From contig WELB01000016.1 of the NCBI GenBank assembly GCA_009602725.1, forward strand, positions 1,002,248 to 1,051,503: DNA of 49,256 nucleotides, in the 5' to 3' direction. Made by a program: the position numbers and the translations under genes. Of this stretch, positions 1 to 10,645 are shown in pieces. The notes beneath the pieces were generated by a model. That model worked only from the letters and a program-made list of their open reading frames with translations, was not told where the DNA came from and did not search any database. Each line of letters begins with the position of its first letter. Position 1 is the first letter of the stretch. Origin of the DNA: Spirogloea muscicola. Its lineage: Eukaryota > Streptophyta > Zygnematophyceae > Spirogloeales > Spirogloeaceae.

Positions 1-6
1 CCTCCC

Positions 7-939
7 ATGCCACCCCCCCCGCCTCCAAGCCCTCCGCCACCGTCGCCACCTCCGCCCTCTCCGCCTCCCATGCCCCCTCCACCACCTCCACCACCTCCTC
101 CTCCTCCTCCCACGCCACCGCCTCCAAGCCCTCCGCCACTTTCGCCACCTCCGCCCTCTCCGCCCCCCATGCCCCCTCCACCACCTCCACCACCTCCACC
201 AGATGTTGCATCTGAAGTAGCTGCTCTCCTCGCTATCAAGAGCAACTTGCCAAATTCGGACATCGTGCTAGCCAGCTGGGTGGGCAGCGACCCCTGTATA
301 CGGTGGCTCGGGGTCACATGCGATGACACTCGGCACGTGAACAGCATCACCTTAACCTCCTTCAGCGGCGCACTGGGCCCAGGAGCCCTGCCCAGCAGCA
401 TCAGTCAGTTGCCGATGCTCACAACGATGGTCATGGCGGATGGTATACTGAATGGCAATGTGCCTAAGGAAGTTGGAGCGCTGAGTATCCTCCAGACGCT
501 GGACCTCTCACATAATTACCTCTCAGGCCCTATTCCCAGTGAGTTGGGCATGTGCTTGCAGCTCGTATCGCTGGACCTGAGCTACAATCGACTGTCCTCC
601 AATATCCCTGCTACTTTGGGGAGCCTGGCCGGGCTCACAATGCTTCGGCTGAACAACAACACGCTGCAGTTCAGTATCCCCTCGGAGCTGGGTGGCTTGA
701 CCTCCCTTGGCATCGGAGATCTACAGAATAATCGCTTCTTCAATGCTGCACCACTGGCCCTTATCACCCTGCCATCTCTCAGCAGCCTCAAACTCGACTA
801 TAATTACCTCAACAGCATAGATGGGGCCGATTTGAGGGTAGTGTCGGCAACGTTTAATTGTATTGGTGTCACTCCTGGCTCAGATCAGCTGGATCAGAGG
901 CCATGGATTGGCCAGTGCGAACAATTCTACGGCTTGTGA
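7..939 (+). CDS. Proline-rich (extensin-like) leucine-rich-repeat protein, 5' incomplete
   Basis: The first 65 residues are almost pure Pro with Ser and Met in SPPPP-type runs, like the hydroxyproline-rich modules of algal cell-wall glycoproteins. The window starts inside this run, so the true start and any signal peptide are outside. Next comes a plant LRR N-terminal domain (about residues 66-105: ALLAIKSNL, then W, DPC, W.GVTC). It is followed by about six LRRs of the LxxLDLSxNxLSGxIPxELG type (residues 125-275). A short tail ends at TGA (937-939). There is no transmembrane segment or kinase domain, so an extracellular or wall-bound structural or recognition role is likely (inference). The unusual order, Pro-rich first and LRRNT second, suggests the Pro-rich part is a wall anchor or spacer. 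No intron is visible in this stretch. Confidence 0.8.
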   Translation: MPPPPPPSPPPPSPPPPSPPPMPPPPPPPPPPPPPTPPPPSPPPLSPPPPSPPPMPPPPPPPPPPDVASEVAALLAIKSNLPNSDIVLASWVGSDPCIRWLGVTCDDTRHVNSITLTSFSGALGPGALPSSISQLPMLTTMVMADGILNGNVPKEVGALSILQTLDLSHNYLSGPIPSELGMCLQLVSLDLSYNRLSSNIPATLGSLAGLTMLRLNNNTLQFSIPSELGGLTSLGIGDLQNNRFFNAAPLALITLPSLSSLKLDYNYLNSIDGADLRVVSATFNCIGVTPGSDQLDQRPWIGQCEQFYGL

Positions 940-2321
940 GCTCCAAGAAGCATTAGTATGTAGCACATCCCATTCACTGCTTGCGCCCTTTGCGACTCTG
1001 CAAACGATGTCGGTGCTGTTGGCTGGCAGCAGCTGCCACAATTAGGAACCGGCTGAGAGACGTCTGTCATTTGCCAACGGATCTCCCCTGCACCTGTGCT
1101 CCTTAGTGTTAGTCAAGTCTTGCGGCAGATTGCTTAGGCCAATGCATGTCAACAATCTCAGTGCCAACAGTTTTAGATTTTCAAGTTTTGAAGAGCAACT
1201 GCAAGTGGATGTGAAGGCCAGCGTGCAATTACAAGAGCACCTTCCTGATTGTCTTCGCTCCTAGGAATGGACGTCACACATGTACACCCAGACCCCTGCT
1301 TGCATAGTTCAGGCTGACGGGCTGGACTTCTCTGCTGCTGGCCAACGTCTGTGACTGAACAACCGCCATCTGCGAAGGCGCTACATCACACAGCCATGCA
1401 AGTACCACAAAGGATGGTCGCTTAGTACCTACAGCTAGCAGCCGCTAGTCAAAAAGACTAGCAGCCGGAAAGCAGTCATAGACTGCCAACAGCCCCAACA
1501 TGGACACAGGCAAAATAGGTCATAGTCGTGTACTGCTAGGAGTGGTTGTGACGTCAAGCTTTCCAAATTTCTCATCTCAGAGTGACGATGATTTGCTTAT
1601 CTCAAGATTTCGTACAAGTGACTGAGGGCAAGAAATGGCTCATAGATATGGTTTCATAGTCTCATATTGATCATTGCAAAGACTTCGCAATTTATCTCGT
1701 ATTGATCATTGCAAGACCTATGTTGATCGATATGCTTGTCAGGCCATCCTGCATCCTTAAATAATCAACCCCACTTACGGAGGAGCTTGTAGCTTGGCCA
1801 GCAAGCTTTGGCCACTAGCCAACAAACAAGCCACAAGCCACAAGCCACAAGCCACAAGCCACAAGCCACGAGATCTGGCTACAGAAAGTGCTTTCCTCGT
1901 TGTCAATATGGCTGCTGTAAACCACAAACTTGAAGTGATAGTCAACATCTGTGTCGACTTTGACCACAACATTCAGCGACAATCAATGGTGCTTCCCCAA
2001 AGAAAGCGCTCGACACAGGTCTGTCGGCCACACAAATTCTGTAACCAAGAATGTCACTGCCAGTAATAATACAATCAAGCAACCAAAAGTGTAAGTGCAT
2101 GCTCAAAGTCACCCCCACTGGAGCTTGCACAAGCCTTCTTTAGGATGCTGCAATCTTTGAGCCAATTGCACTGCTGGCTTTAGCTATTCACACATGTGAC
2201 TTGTTAAGTACCGCAACACATAGGCTACACCCCTCTGACGTAATGTTAGTCAAGTACCCAAGAAGAAGCAGGTCATAACTCAGCACATGTATGAGGAGGA
2301 GGACAAGGTAGCAGGCTGAGT
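940..2321. other. Intergenic stretch without a supported gene
   Basis: This is the 3' flank of the LRR gene and the 3' flank of the minus-strand F-box gene. Short ORFs here lack codon-use or homology signals. It holds a small inverted repeat around 1444-1468 (two copies of GCTAGT-type sequence around a short A-rich loop) and the 7-bp tandem repeat listed separately. I see nothing else. Confidence 0.5.
1826..1867. repeat. Tandem repeat, six copies of ACAAGCC
   Basis: Six perfect head-to-tail copies of the 7-mer ACAAGCC, flanked by degenerate partial copies (CAACAAAC before, ACGAG after). This is a simple minisatellite in intergenic DNA; no function is evident. Confidence 0.95.
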
Positions 2322-4108
2322 TTATGCCTTCAGCAGCTTGGCATTGGCCTTGGAGGTTGTGGAACCAGCCAGTGGTTGAAAGCATCGCTGCAGCTTCTCC
2401 TGGGTGAAAGTCACCTTGGGCAGCGTGAAGTCGTCCAACACATCCAACTCCTGTTGGGGGTGGGAGAGCTATCACGAACTTTTGGTATTGTTATTGTTGA
2501 GCAGACACTTGACAAGAGTGTGCTCGACCATATGCTGGACAACCACTCAGATAAGCAGACTGAGATGACCTCAAAGAGCAAGCAGTGACATTGTACCCAC
2601 CTGATAGACACGGCGACCTTTAATTAGAATGTCGACTTCTAGGTCGCTGGCATTTCCCATGGTATTGTCAATTGTCAACCAGGACAAGCTCTCCTGCAGT
2701 CGTCTCCTCAGCCCATAGCTCAGTAAGACGTTGCTTCTGCAGGATGACATACAGTAAGAAAGCAAACTCAGATACTTTGTAAAAGGGTGGAGTTACTGAA
2801 GTTGCGGGAATGTGATGAGGCATCAACTTGACATCTCAAGCTCAATAGAGGCAAAATTTGTTTGCAATACACTCCAAGATTCTAGTGAAACATCACAACG
2901 CTTGGTTGGCTGCAGTTGCAGACCTGAAGCACGTGACGCCTTTGTCAAAAACAGTTGGAGTTGCAGACACCCCTGCAAACCTGCCTTCCAGGAGAGACCT
3001 ACGTCAGCGTCAACAAGCAAAAGCCGAGAGATCGTTCTAAGACTCCACTGCATCTACAGCTGTTACACGTCCACACGACTTATCAAATGGCAGAGCTCTT
3101 GCAATGTGTGACGATGCGCATAGATGGGGGCCTCACCTGGCCCGTTCCACCATCACCTCAAACTGCAGGCCTGGGCAGTGGTGCGCAATGAGCACAAGCC
3201 AGCGCTTGTACTGGCGCCACGACTGCAGCAGCCCGCTCCACAGCCGCACGTCGGACGCCCTCCTCCCCCTCCTGGCCCCCACCTCCGCGGGCCTCTCTGA
3301 GTCGGGCCACACGTCCCAATCCTCCAGCCGCCGCCGCCGCTTCTCCCATGGCTCCTCTTCAAGCGCCTCATCCCCTGCCTCGGCTTCCAGGCACGGCTCG
3401 AGCCCGCCAGACCTGTCGTCCGTCGTGCACGATCCGCTCGGCGAGGCATTCCTCGGAGGCCCCGCCATGTCGAGGTCGGAGCGCAGGTCACAGGCGATCT
3501 GGTCCGCCCGGTCCGTGAAGGCGGTGCTCAGCGCTTCGTAGAGCAGGCTCCAGTCGCTGCTGGTCAGCTTGCGCAGGACCCGGCGGACGACGGCGGAGTT
3601 GTAGGAGCCCTCCGGGTGCCCGGTGCCCCACCATGCGTCAAGGGCCAGGCGCAGGAACTCGTAGCCCTTCCGCAGGATGTAGAAGCGCTGGCTCACGCGG
3701 TCGTACAGTGCGCTGCACTTGTACATCGATCGCTGCACCTGCAACCTGTGCCACCAAGAGAAAGACGAAGGCGCATCAGCCGGACCTCATCATGCATGAC
3801 GTTGCCAACGCTAAGCCCAGACCTGAAGCGCTGGTCATGGACGTCGCTGGTGGTCTTGCCATGCAGGAAGCGCGGCAAATGGGGAGTCACCTCGGCGAGC
3901 ACTCCCAGACGTGTATGTACGACCGGCTGGGCATCGGCTTGCTCCCAGCATCGCGTTCGGCGAGGAGCCGGCCCCAGACGGCGTCCGAGCCGGCAAGGTG
4001 GTGCCAGTGCGTGCAGGCGGCCATGGCGGCGCACACCTCCGCTAGGCCCAGCCTCGCGAGCACGAGCAGCAGGACCTCGTCTGCGCGCCCGCCGGAAGCT
4101 CGCGGCAT
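2322..4108 (-). CDS. F-box protein with cullin-repeat-like C-terminal half; frame apparently broken once
   Basis: Exons I can support (minus strand): 4108-3823, 3745-3137, 2736-2601 and 2450-2322, with GT..AG introns of 77, 400 and 150 bp; the last three exons join in phase and end at TAA. The first exon starts at an ATG and encodes an F-box (about residues 9-50: DEVLLLVLARLGL, then W at the domain end), the motif that binds SKP1 in SCF ubiquitin ligases. The later exons encode helical sequence (LYDRVSQRF, LLYEALSTAF, LLQSWRQYKRWLVLI, SYGLRRRLQESL) with the spacing of cullin repeats, plus an acidic Glu/Asp-rich insert. I infer the cullin resemblance by eye. The first exon is 286 nt, whereas phase 2 is needed at its end, so the frame shifts near 3895-3960. 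That could be a sequencing indel, a missed micro-intron or a real mutation. A GC-rich exon carrying one n may lie upstream (4193-4448). Likely role: substrate adaptor of an SCF ligase. Confidence 0.6.
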
Positions 4109-5249
4109 GGCGTCCAGGCCGTCAGAGACGGCCAGGAACTAGTGGCAGCGGCAATGAGTCAACAATCTGTGGCGGCTCTGGGCGGGACGTACCTGGGAGC
4201 CTGGCGACCGGCGTGCCACGGCCCGTCCACGCGGGCTGCCAGGCGGCGGCAGTAGTGGCGGCGGCGGCGGCGGCGGGCTCTGGCGGCTGTGGGAGCTGGC
4301 CGCTGTGGCGCTGGATGACCGCCGGAGCGGCGCCGCACAGCGAGTGGGAGCCGGCGCAGCCGTCGCCGCGGGNCGCGGCGTCCTCCGCGTCCTCGGCCGC
4401 CGTCGCGGCGGCGGCGGCCATGCCTGCGGTCACGGCAGCCTGTGCCACGCCGACGGGGGACCTGGAAGAGGTGCCCGCTATCGGCTGTCAGCCTGAGAGT
4501 TTCAACTTGGGAGCTTAAGTATTACGGTAGGTATTGATGATGAAGTGGCTGCCAGAAGACGAGCTCTTCCACAAAGGAGGCGATGGGCTGTGCAAAGCAC
4601 GCCCAGTTAAGGCAATGGCTGCGAGGGGCCAGCCCAATGGGATATACAACGACTGAGAGAGCCGGAAGGCGCAAAAAGCATGAAACTACTCTCTGTGACC
4701 GCTGCGAGTGGGCGCTTTATGATCTCTGGTCAGAACGTGCAGATTAAAATCACATAAGGGCGAAAAAGCGTTGGCCTGTTGGAACCAGAAAGGAATGGAC
4801 AATCACCAGAGGCACTAATATACTCGGCAGCAGAGGATTATGAAGACCGCAAGGACACTTCCAACCTTGAATAGCTTGCAACTGCATCTGCAACACTGCA
4901 AGACTGCGCTTTGCAACTTCCAGTGTGTGGCAGTCAGCGCATCTGCAGGTTGTTTAGGCTGCGGAGCACCTCACGTGGGGCTTTGGACCCCACTCGGCAC
5001 CATGGCAATGGCCGACAAGCCCACATGGTGCTTGCATGATCATGTGCTGGGCCACCCCTCGACCCCTGTTTGCAACTTAGGTACTCGCATCCTGACCATG
5101 TGCAGTGTGTTTGTGCTAATGACTTGGAAGTATTGCACGCAGGCAATGCATTTACCATTGCTCCGACTCTTATTGCTGCAAAGGTGTGCAGCATATAGAA
5201 GAGCTGTCTCGCCCAGGCTTCGATTTCCTACGAATGGCGCAAGCAGTCT
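4109..5249. other. 5' flank of the F-box gene and 3' flank of the NAD kinase gene
   Basis: The part nearest the F-box gene (4109-4450) is very GC-rich and contains an undetermined base at 4373. Its minus strand is open and Ala-rich, ending in a good donor (AG|GTACGT near 4193), so an upstream first exon is possible but its phase cannot be checked across the n. From 4500 to 5249 I see only short, unconvincing ORFs. Confidence 0.4.
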
Positions 5250-6919
5250 CTACGCTATGCTCGTTGCCCACGAGCTCGGTGCGTAAAGAAGAAGTGGCGG
5301 CGCAGCCGCTGAGAAAGTGATGGATGCTCCAAGCCACACCTCGCTGCAGCAGTGTGAGCCGTCAATATAAAGCTTGCCCTGCCGGCAGCCCCAAGACACA
5401 CGCAGCTCTTCCTTGGGGACCAGCAAGCCGTGCAGGTGGCCGACGTGCGCCGCAGGTGGTGCAATTGGCTCCCGCACTTTGTACTGCAGGTCCTGCGAAG
5501 ATGGCTCCATGATGTAGCCACCGGCGGAGTGCATTGCGGCCGTCGACCCGACTGCAGTGCAAAGCCGCAGCCCAGAAGACCTGGAGTGCACCAGCGGTGA
5601 CATGGCCTGGCCGTCTTGTCGTTGATGTATCCTGCACGATGAGGTGAGATAGCATGCTCGATGACTGTGCGTCGCTGACTCTGCCATGCGGAATTGCAAG
5701 TTTACAAGGACAAGTTCCTGACATTAAAAGCTCGTCCCCAATTATTCACCTCATGCTGAAGCGAGAAACGGCAGCCGGATTTGGGTGCGCAAGGAGGACG
5801 TCGTTGAGAGCTGGAGGACAGGCGCCCTGGCTTTCTATCACCGTCTGCATCCTCGCAACCACCATGGGCTCCATCCTTCCGCCAATAATGTCCACCATAA
5901 CCTGTTTGAGCCAACAGGCAACGTCACTAAGGCAGAAATCCGACCTTCCCTTAGTACGGGCTGCAAGCAACAATAGAAGGTCCTCGGTCACTCCATGTGG
6001 CAAGTGCTGATCTGCCTCAAACTTTGATAAAACAAGAAGCGCTAGGGGCGAACTTGCTCCATGTTGGCTTTGGAGGCAGCACACAGGTGGCCAGTGCTCC
6101 GCCGTGCATCGAATTTGTTCATCATCTCCTCAACCTGACTGCATATACCAGGACTATACTTAATGAAGTGCCTGGTATCTGGCATGATATCTGCACAAAG
6201 CGTAAGCAAGCCAAGTGCCAAGCTTACTTCGTCAAACTTAATATTGCATTTGCCTAACCCACATCACAAAGCAGCTGCATATCATGCCATTGCTGAAAAC
6301 CTCAGTGGGGCTCGTTGGGTCCGAGTTGACGCCCAGGATTGGGAGCTGGCGGCAGATGTGGTGGCCGGCCTCCAGCAGGGTGCCATCACCGCCAATCGTG
6401 ACTACGAGGTCAACGCTGTCATGAATCGGGCCCCGGAGCTGGTGCCGTTGGACGGCTGTCCATTGGAGGCCCATCCGGGTGAAAAGCCTCTGGCAAGCCA
6501 CAATGGTGGCCTCGTGCTGCCGGTGCTTGTCCAGCATGTTGTGCACCGACTGCACCGTCACCAATTCTCGGTGCTGCCTCAGCGAGCATTATACAAGAAC
6601 AGTGGTCGGCACCTTGACCTGGTGTTAACACATTCGTGTGGAGGTTCTCCTGGTTGCTTGAATAGCCGCTCGTTCTTTCCAAGTGCCGCCAGCTGCTGAG
6701 CTGCAAATGTCAATCAGCTGCGAGCGGCAGTAGTTTGTGTATAAGGATGTAGCAACTGATGAGGACGTGGGGCTTAGCGTCGGCTCTCAAGGGCGATACC
6801 TGGTGTTCGGCGGCGAGGAGGGCTCGCAGGCGCGAGTCATTGTGGTGTTCCACGTACATGGCGTACGCGCTGCGCTTGGCCACCATCAGCAGCCGCAGTG
6901 CCCCGCCGCCAGGCCGCAT
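5250..6919 (-). CDS. NAD(H) kinase, plant NADK3-like, five exons, 335 aa
   Basis: ATP-dependent phosphorylation of NAD(H) to NADP(H). Exons (minus strand): 6919-6800, 6573-6301, 6134-6054, 5901-5750 and 5631-5250; all introns are GT..AG (118-226 bp). The total is 1008 nt, 335 codons plus TAG, close to the 317 aa of Arabidopsis NADK3. Motifs: GGDGT (residues 101-105) after a hydrophobic strand, then NSDPT; STGHLCAA in exon 3; ALNDVLLAHPNPAAVSRFS at the end of exon 4; RSSGLRLCTAVGSTAA and the glycine-rich continuation in exon 5; and a final LYIDG strand. NSDPT, STGHLCAA and the ALND region match the NADK3 (NADH-preferring) branch rather than chloroplast NADK2. The start is the first ATG, preceded in frame by TGA; the short N-terminus lacks a clear transit peptide, which argues for a cytosolic or peroxisomal enzyme. 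All conserved motifs are intact. Confidence 0.92.
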
Positions 6920-7631
6920 TGGCTGCGGCAGGCATCAGGAAGTGGCTCAAGACCGGCGAGCAACGCCACAGCGATGGCGAAGGCCGCACTGAGCTGGCAC
7001 CTTCTGCGATGGCCTGCTCTGGTGCAGTGGTTGCAAACAAGGACTGCTACTCGCAGGATGGCGTGACATGGCAGGATGCTTCGTGTGACTCCTTGTCCTG
7101 CTCTTCTGTCAGAAGGACTGCTTTCCGTGCCTCTCACAGCCACCAGTCAATCTGAAAGCGCTGTTTCATTTTCGGGCGTTTGGCCTAAGCCCATTCCTTT
7201 GGGCTGGCCTCTCACAGCCATTGCTGCCATACCGGAAGAGCTATTTTGTCTAATGTTTCTTCTTGCTGGGCTGGCCAAAAGTTCCGCTTGATACAGATGT
7301 CGCCTTCAAGGGCAATTTTATGCAAATAGAAACAATTCCGAAAACTTATCGACCTGTCAGGGCAAGCAGCGAGTGGGTGAATGCTTGGAGCCTCAACGAG
7401 AGAATGTGGCAAGAAGCCTGAAACTCAGGTCCTCTTACAGGGTTGTCCTCCGTGCTACGTCAAAGTGTGGTGCGGTAGCATTCTCCCAATCATCAGTATG
7501 CCGAACGCTCCAGAATGCCGAAGCTCGGCACAAGAATTCATTTGTAACAATCTACTCTTTTGTATGAGATATGAAGAGCATTTTGGTGCTCGACCAGTGG
7601 TGCAATGTACGTGACTACCTGCTGGTTGAGA
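6920..7631. other. Intergenic region between NAD kinase and TH2 genes with two partial B-type LINE tails
   Basis: This is the upstream flank of the NAD kinase gene and the 3' flank of the TH2 gene. At about 7128-7160 and 7190-7230 there are two truncated copies of the B-type LINE 3' end (CCTCTCACAGCCACCAGTCA and CCATTCCTTTGGGCTGGCCT, both plus orientation). They show that small repeat insertions reach the gene-rich part. The rest has no convincing ORF. Confidence 0.6.
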
Positions 7632-10600
7632 CTAATTGCAAGACACAAAGGCTGGGCTGCATAGAAATGCTTGTAGTTCTTCCCAACCTTGGGCCTTGTA
7701 CAATCTAGGTCGAATCAATGTGGAGTCTGCTCCACCTAATTCATTCACTTTACTCTCTACAGAAGCCAGGAGTAAAGGGTACAGTCTAATTCCAAATCTG
7801 GACAGCACACGTGACAGTGTGGCATTGTCTCCTACTACAATGCCCACATCAGTGTGCAAAAGAGCAAGAAGGTCTGTCGTGCTGTCACCCACAAACACAG
7901 ACCACGGTCTATGGTGCCCAGCTACCTCCCCAGGCTGCATGCTCTGCTCCTCACCCTTGCTTGCTTTGCATGTCAATGTCCTTATCATAAGCCTCTCCTT
8001 GTCAAGGGGACTTTGCAGGTACCAGTCCAGGCTGCCTGTAGATCGCCCATCACTTGCAAAGACCAATTCGTTGGCGTGTATGCTTGGGTAGACTGTAGTA
8101 CCTGAGTGGGTGTCCACGACACAGTAAGTCGTCAGAATCGCTTCTTGTAGTCCTAGTGTCATCAGTTGTTGAGCAATACCTTCATCTATGCGATAATAAG
8201 CAAGAAATAGGGCCCCTCACCCTTGAATAGTGCAGCACTTAAAGCACTGGCAATGAAGCTCCTGCTCCAGCAGACAGACATTATGTGTACCTCAACGCTG
8301 ATGTCTAGGAGTTTCTTCAAGAGGACAGTGCAATTGGGCTTCAGAGTCACCTCCAGCCCCCGTGCTTTGACCCTGTCCAGCTCCGACAAGTGTGTATCCA
8401 CGGATGAGATTATATAGCTGCTGTTGCGAGGTTGAGGTAAGGCTGACCTTTGGCTCTTTCTTTCTAGAAAGTTCACTAGAAGAGCATGAGCGCGCAACAG
8501 CAAGGGATTGGCCAGTCCCTTCACGAAGTAACATATGAGCAGATGTTACTGACCTGTCAAGTGAGATGTTGCTCAAGATCTGGGAGTTTTCTATCCTTTT
8601 GTTGGAAAGGACCTCAAAGGTGGACAGTCCCTCTAAGAATGACCGCAGGCCCTGTCAACACCAGCAGAACTGCCGAAACCTTTACAAGGACACATAAACT
8701 TCCAGGTGGTTAAGCAGGAAACAATCGCCAGGCAGGCAAACAAAGAAGAGCTGCTCACAATAAGTGACATGATCTTTGTGGGGTTCAGCTTTGACAGCAA
8801 ATAACTTTCATATATGTACTTCGTGCATGCATTTCGCCGATACCAGTGCACATCTCTTGATACATAAGGTGGGAAATTTCTTCTGCCTCGTAGTTGGGTG
8901 GCAAAGCTTGCCTGCATATCGGAGGCATTCATAGCACCTTGACAGGCTTGTGGCTGCAGTGCTCTGTCAAGCAACTGCTTGTACTCTTCCACATATTTGG
9001 CCGCAACTGCATCCCAGTGCTGCTTACGTGCCACAGATGCTGCACATTGAGCAGACTGTGATTGCCTAAGCAGGTGCAAATTCTTCACTCTGTACCAGCA
9101 AAATTGCTACACATTTGCTTTCTTGAATAGGCGAGACATGCTTAGAGCCGTCAAGGTCGTGACAGAAAGAGCTCACCGTGGCCAGAGACAGCGCCGATTC
9201 CAAGCTCAGCGAGCACGGGGCTAGAGTCCTCCTCGCTGCACGTCAAGTCAAAATCACAAGCAAAGATGCATCTCCGCTCCCTCAGTTGATGTGCAACCAG
9301 AGACTCGTAGCGTGAATCAGGCTGTAGCGTCCCAGGAAGCTCTGCTGAGAAGAAGTCCAGCTCCAGCTGCATTGCTCGCCGGTACAGATACTCCAAGACC
9401 TCTATGTCGGACGTGGGCAGCCCCTTGGCCAAGCGGTCGAGCAAGCCCTCCAGCCGGAGTGTGTCTGCCTGCAAGAGTCGTGAGCATTGTGGGCTTATGG
9501 ACCAATGTACATCGATCAGGAGAATGTGTTTCATTCAATACACACTTCAGCAGGATCTGTACTGAACGTGCAAGACTGTCTCCAAAAGCCATCCTTGCCA
9601 AGGGCGCAAAGCTGCTGTACCTGGAACTCCGCCGACGCATAAGTTGCTATCCAGGAGGCATAGCTGTGACCATCTATTGGCGCAACCAGGAAAGAAGCCG
9701 CCCTCTGCAGCTCTTGGCCGAGGAAAGCATACAGCCTCATGCACGGCGTCATGGCAGTGACGATGTGCAGGCAGCGCAAGCTGCGGTCTGTGGGTACAGA
9801 CGCCATGCTCCCCGGCTTCCGGCCCTCCTCCGCCACAGAGAGCAGGAAGGACATGTAGGCCATGGCCGCCGCGCTCGGTGCTCTTGCTGCTTCCTCGCCT
9901 CCATCTTCCTGGCAGGACCCACAAAGGTTGCAATGACCGCATGAGACCACCTAGTTATAATGCAACAATACCAAGACGTTACCAGTCCTGGCCTGCCAGG
10001 CTAGGAGGTGGCAAGACAGCAGGGTGACCGCATCAGTGGATGTCAGCAAGTGTTTGCAGGGGAGCAGAGCTTGCTGGGGCTGCACCGTGGCGCAGGCAAG
10101 CTGGCCATCGAGCTCCTTGAGGATGCCGGCGCGGCACTCCCGCAGCACCGCGCCGGCGGCCTCGTCGGGGGCCGAGCTCTCAGCCAGCTCCATCCTGCCA
10201 AACAAGCATTCGCCGACGAAAGCGGAGGTGGGCCAACTGGAGCACATCCCCAGAGTAGAGTGCTGATACACGGTGACGGCACGTTGGCATCATCGCATCG
10301 CTCAGACCACCAGGTACGCAGAAGTGACTAGCCAGAAACTGGCGCTGAATGTAGGGTTTAGGCTTAAAGAATAACAGTTAATGGCTAAGTTTAGAAAATA
10401 GGGTTAAGGCTTTAGGGTTTCGGGGTGTAAGACTAGTTTTAGGGTTAGGGTATAGGGGGGACTTACGCTCTGGCGAAGGCCCGGAGGAAGTGGACGTCCT
10501 GGGAGGCGTAGCGCCGGAAGGCGGAGCGCGGCAGGGTCTGCGCCAGAAGCGCCACCACGAACGGGTGGTGCAGCGCCGCCATGGCCTCCGCCCGGCAGAG

Positions 10601-10645
10601 CCGCCACAGCGTCGCCGACGGCCGCGGCTCCGCAGCTCCTTCCAT
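7632..10645 (-). CDS. TH2-like bifunctional TenA-type aminohydrolase / HAD thiamine-monophosphate phosphatase, eight exons
   Basis: Plant TH2 fuses a TenA_E domain, which salvages thiamine breakdown products, to a HAD domain that dephosphorylates thiamine monophosphate. Exons (minus strand): 10645-10467, 10194-10086, 9908-9621, 9468-9177, 9039-8864, 8651-8554, 8372-8221 and 8101-7632. They sum to 1764 nt in continuous phase: 587 aa plus stop, compared with 617 in Arabidopsis. TenA part: PFVVALLAQ then YASQDVHFLRAFA (residues 30-60), AYMSFLL, MTPCMRLYAFLGQEL, and WI.TYAS.EFQ with the expected late Glu. HAD part: motif I DFDLTC at about residue 264, motif II in VHIMSVCWS, HANEL, and motif IV VGDSTTDLLAL near residue 500. 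The exon 2 and exon 5 donors are the least certain; a shorter exon 5 would break phase. The ATG at 10645 gives no transit peptide, but an n at 10696 hides the upstream frame, so organelle targeting cannot be judged. Confidence 0.9.
10337..10460. repeat. Degenerate telomere-like (TTTAGGG-type) tract inside TH2 intron 1
   Basis: At least six irregularly spaced TAGGGTTTA, AGGGTTA and TTTAGGG-like motifs in about 120 bp, lying in the first intron of the TH2 gene. The Arabidopsis-type heptamer TTTAGGG is the common telomere unit of green algae and plants. This could be a relic of break repair or a telo-box-like element; it is too degenerate to be a true interstitial telomere array. Confidence 0.6.

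Noticed and set aside
1826-1867. CRISPR-like array
   Set aside because: The 7-bp units are directly adjacent without spacers.
3616-4518. 300-codon plus-strand ORF opposite the F-box gene
   Set aside because: GC-rich antisense shadow of the F-box exons; low-complexity Arg/Ala/Pro content and no family signal.
10337-10460. Chromosome end or true interstitial telomere
   Set aside because: The motifs are irregular and lie inside an intron of an intact gene.
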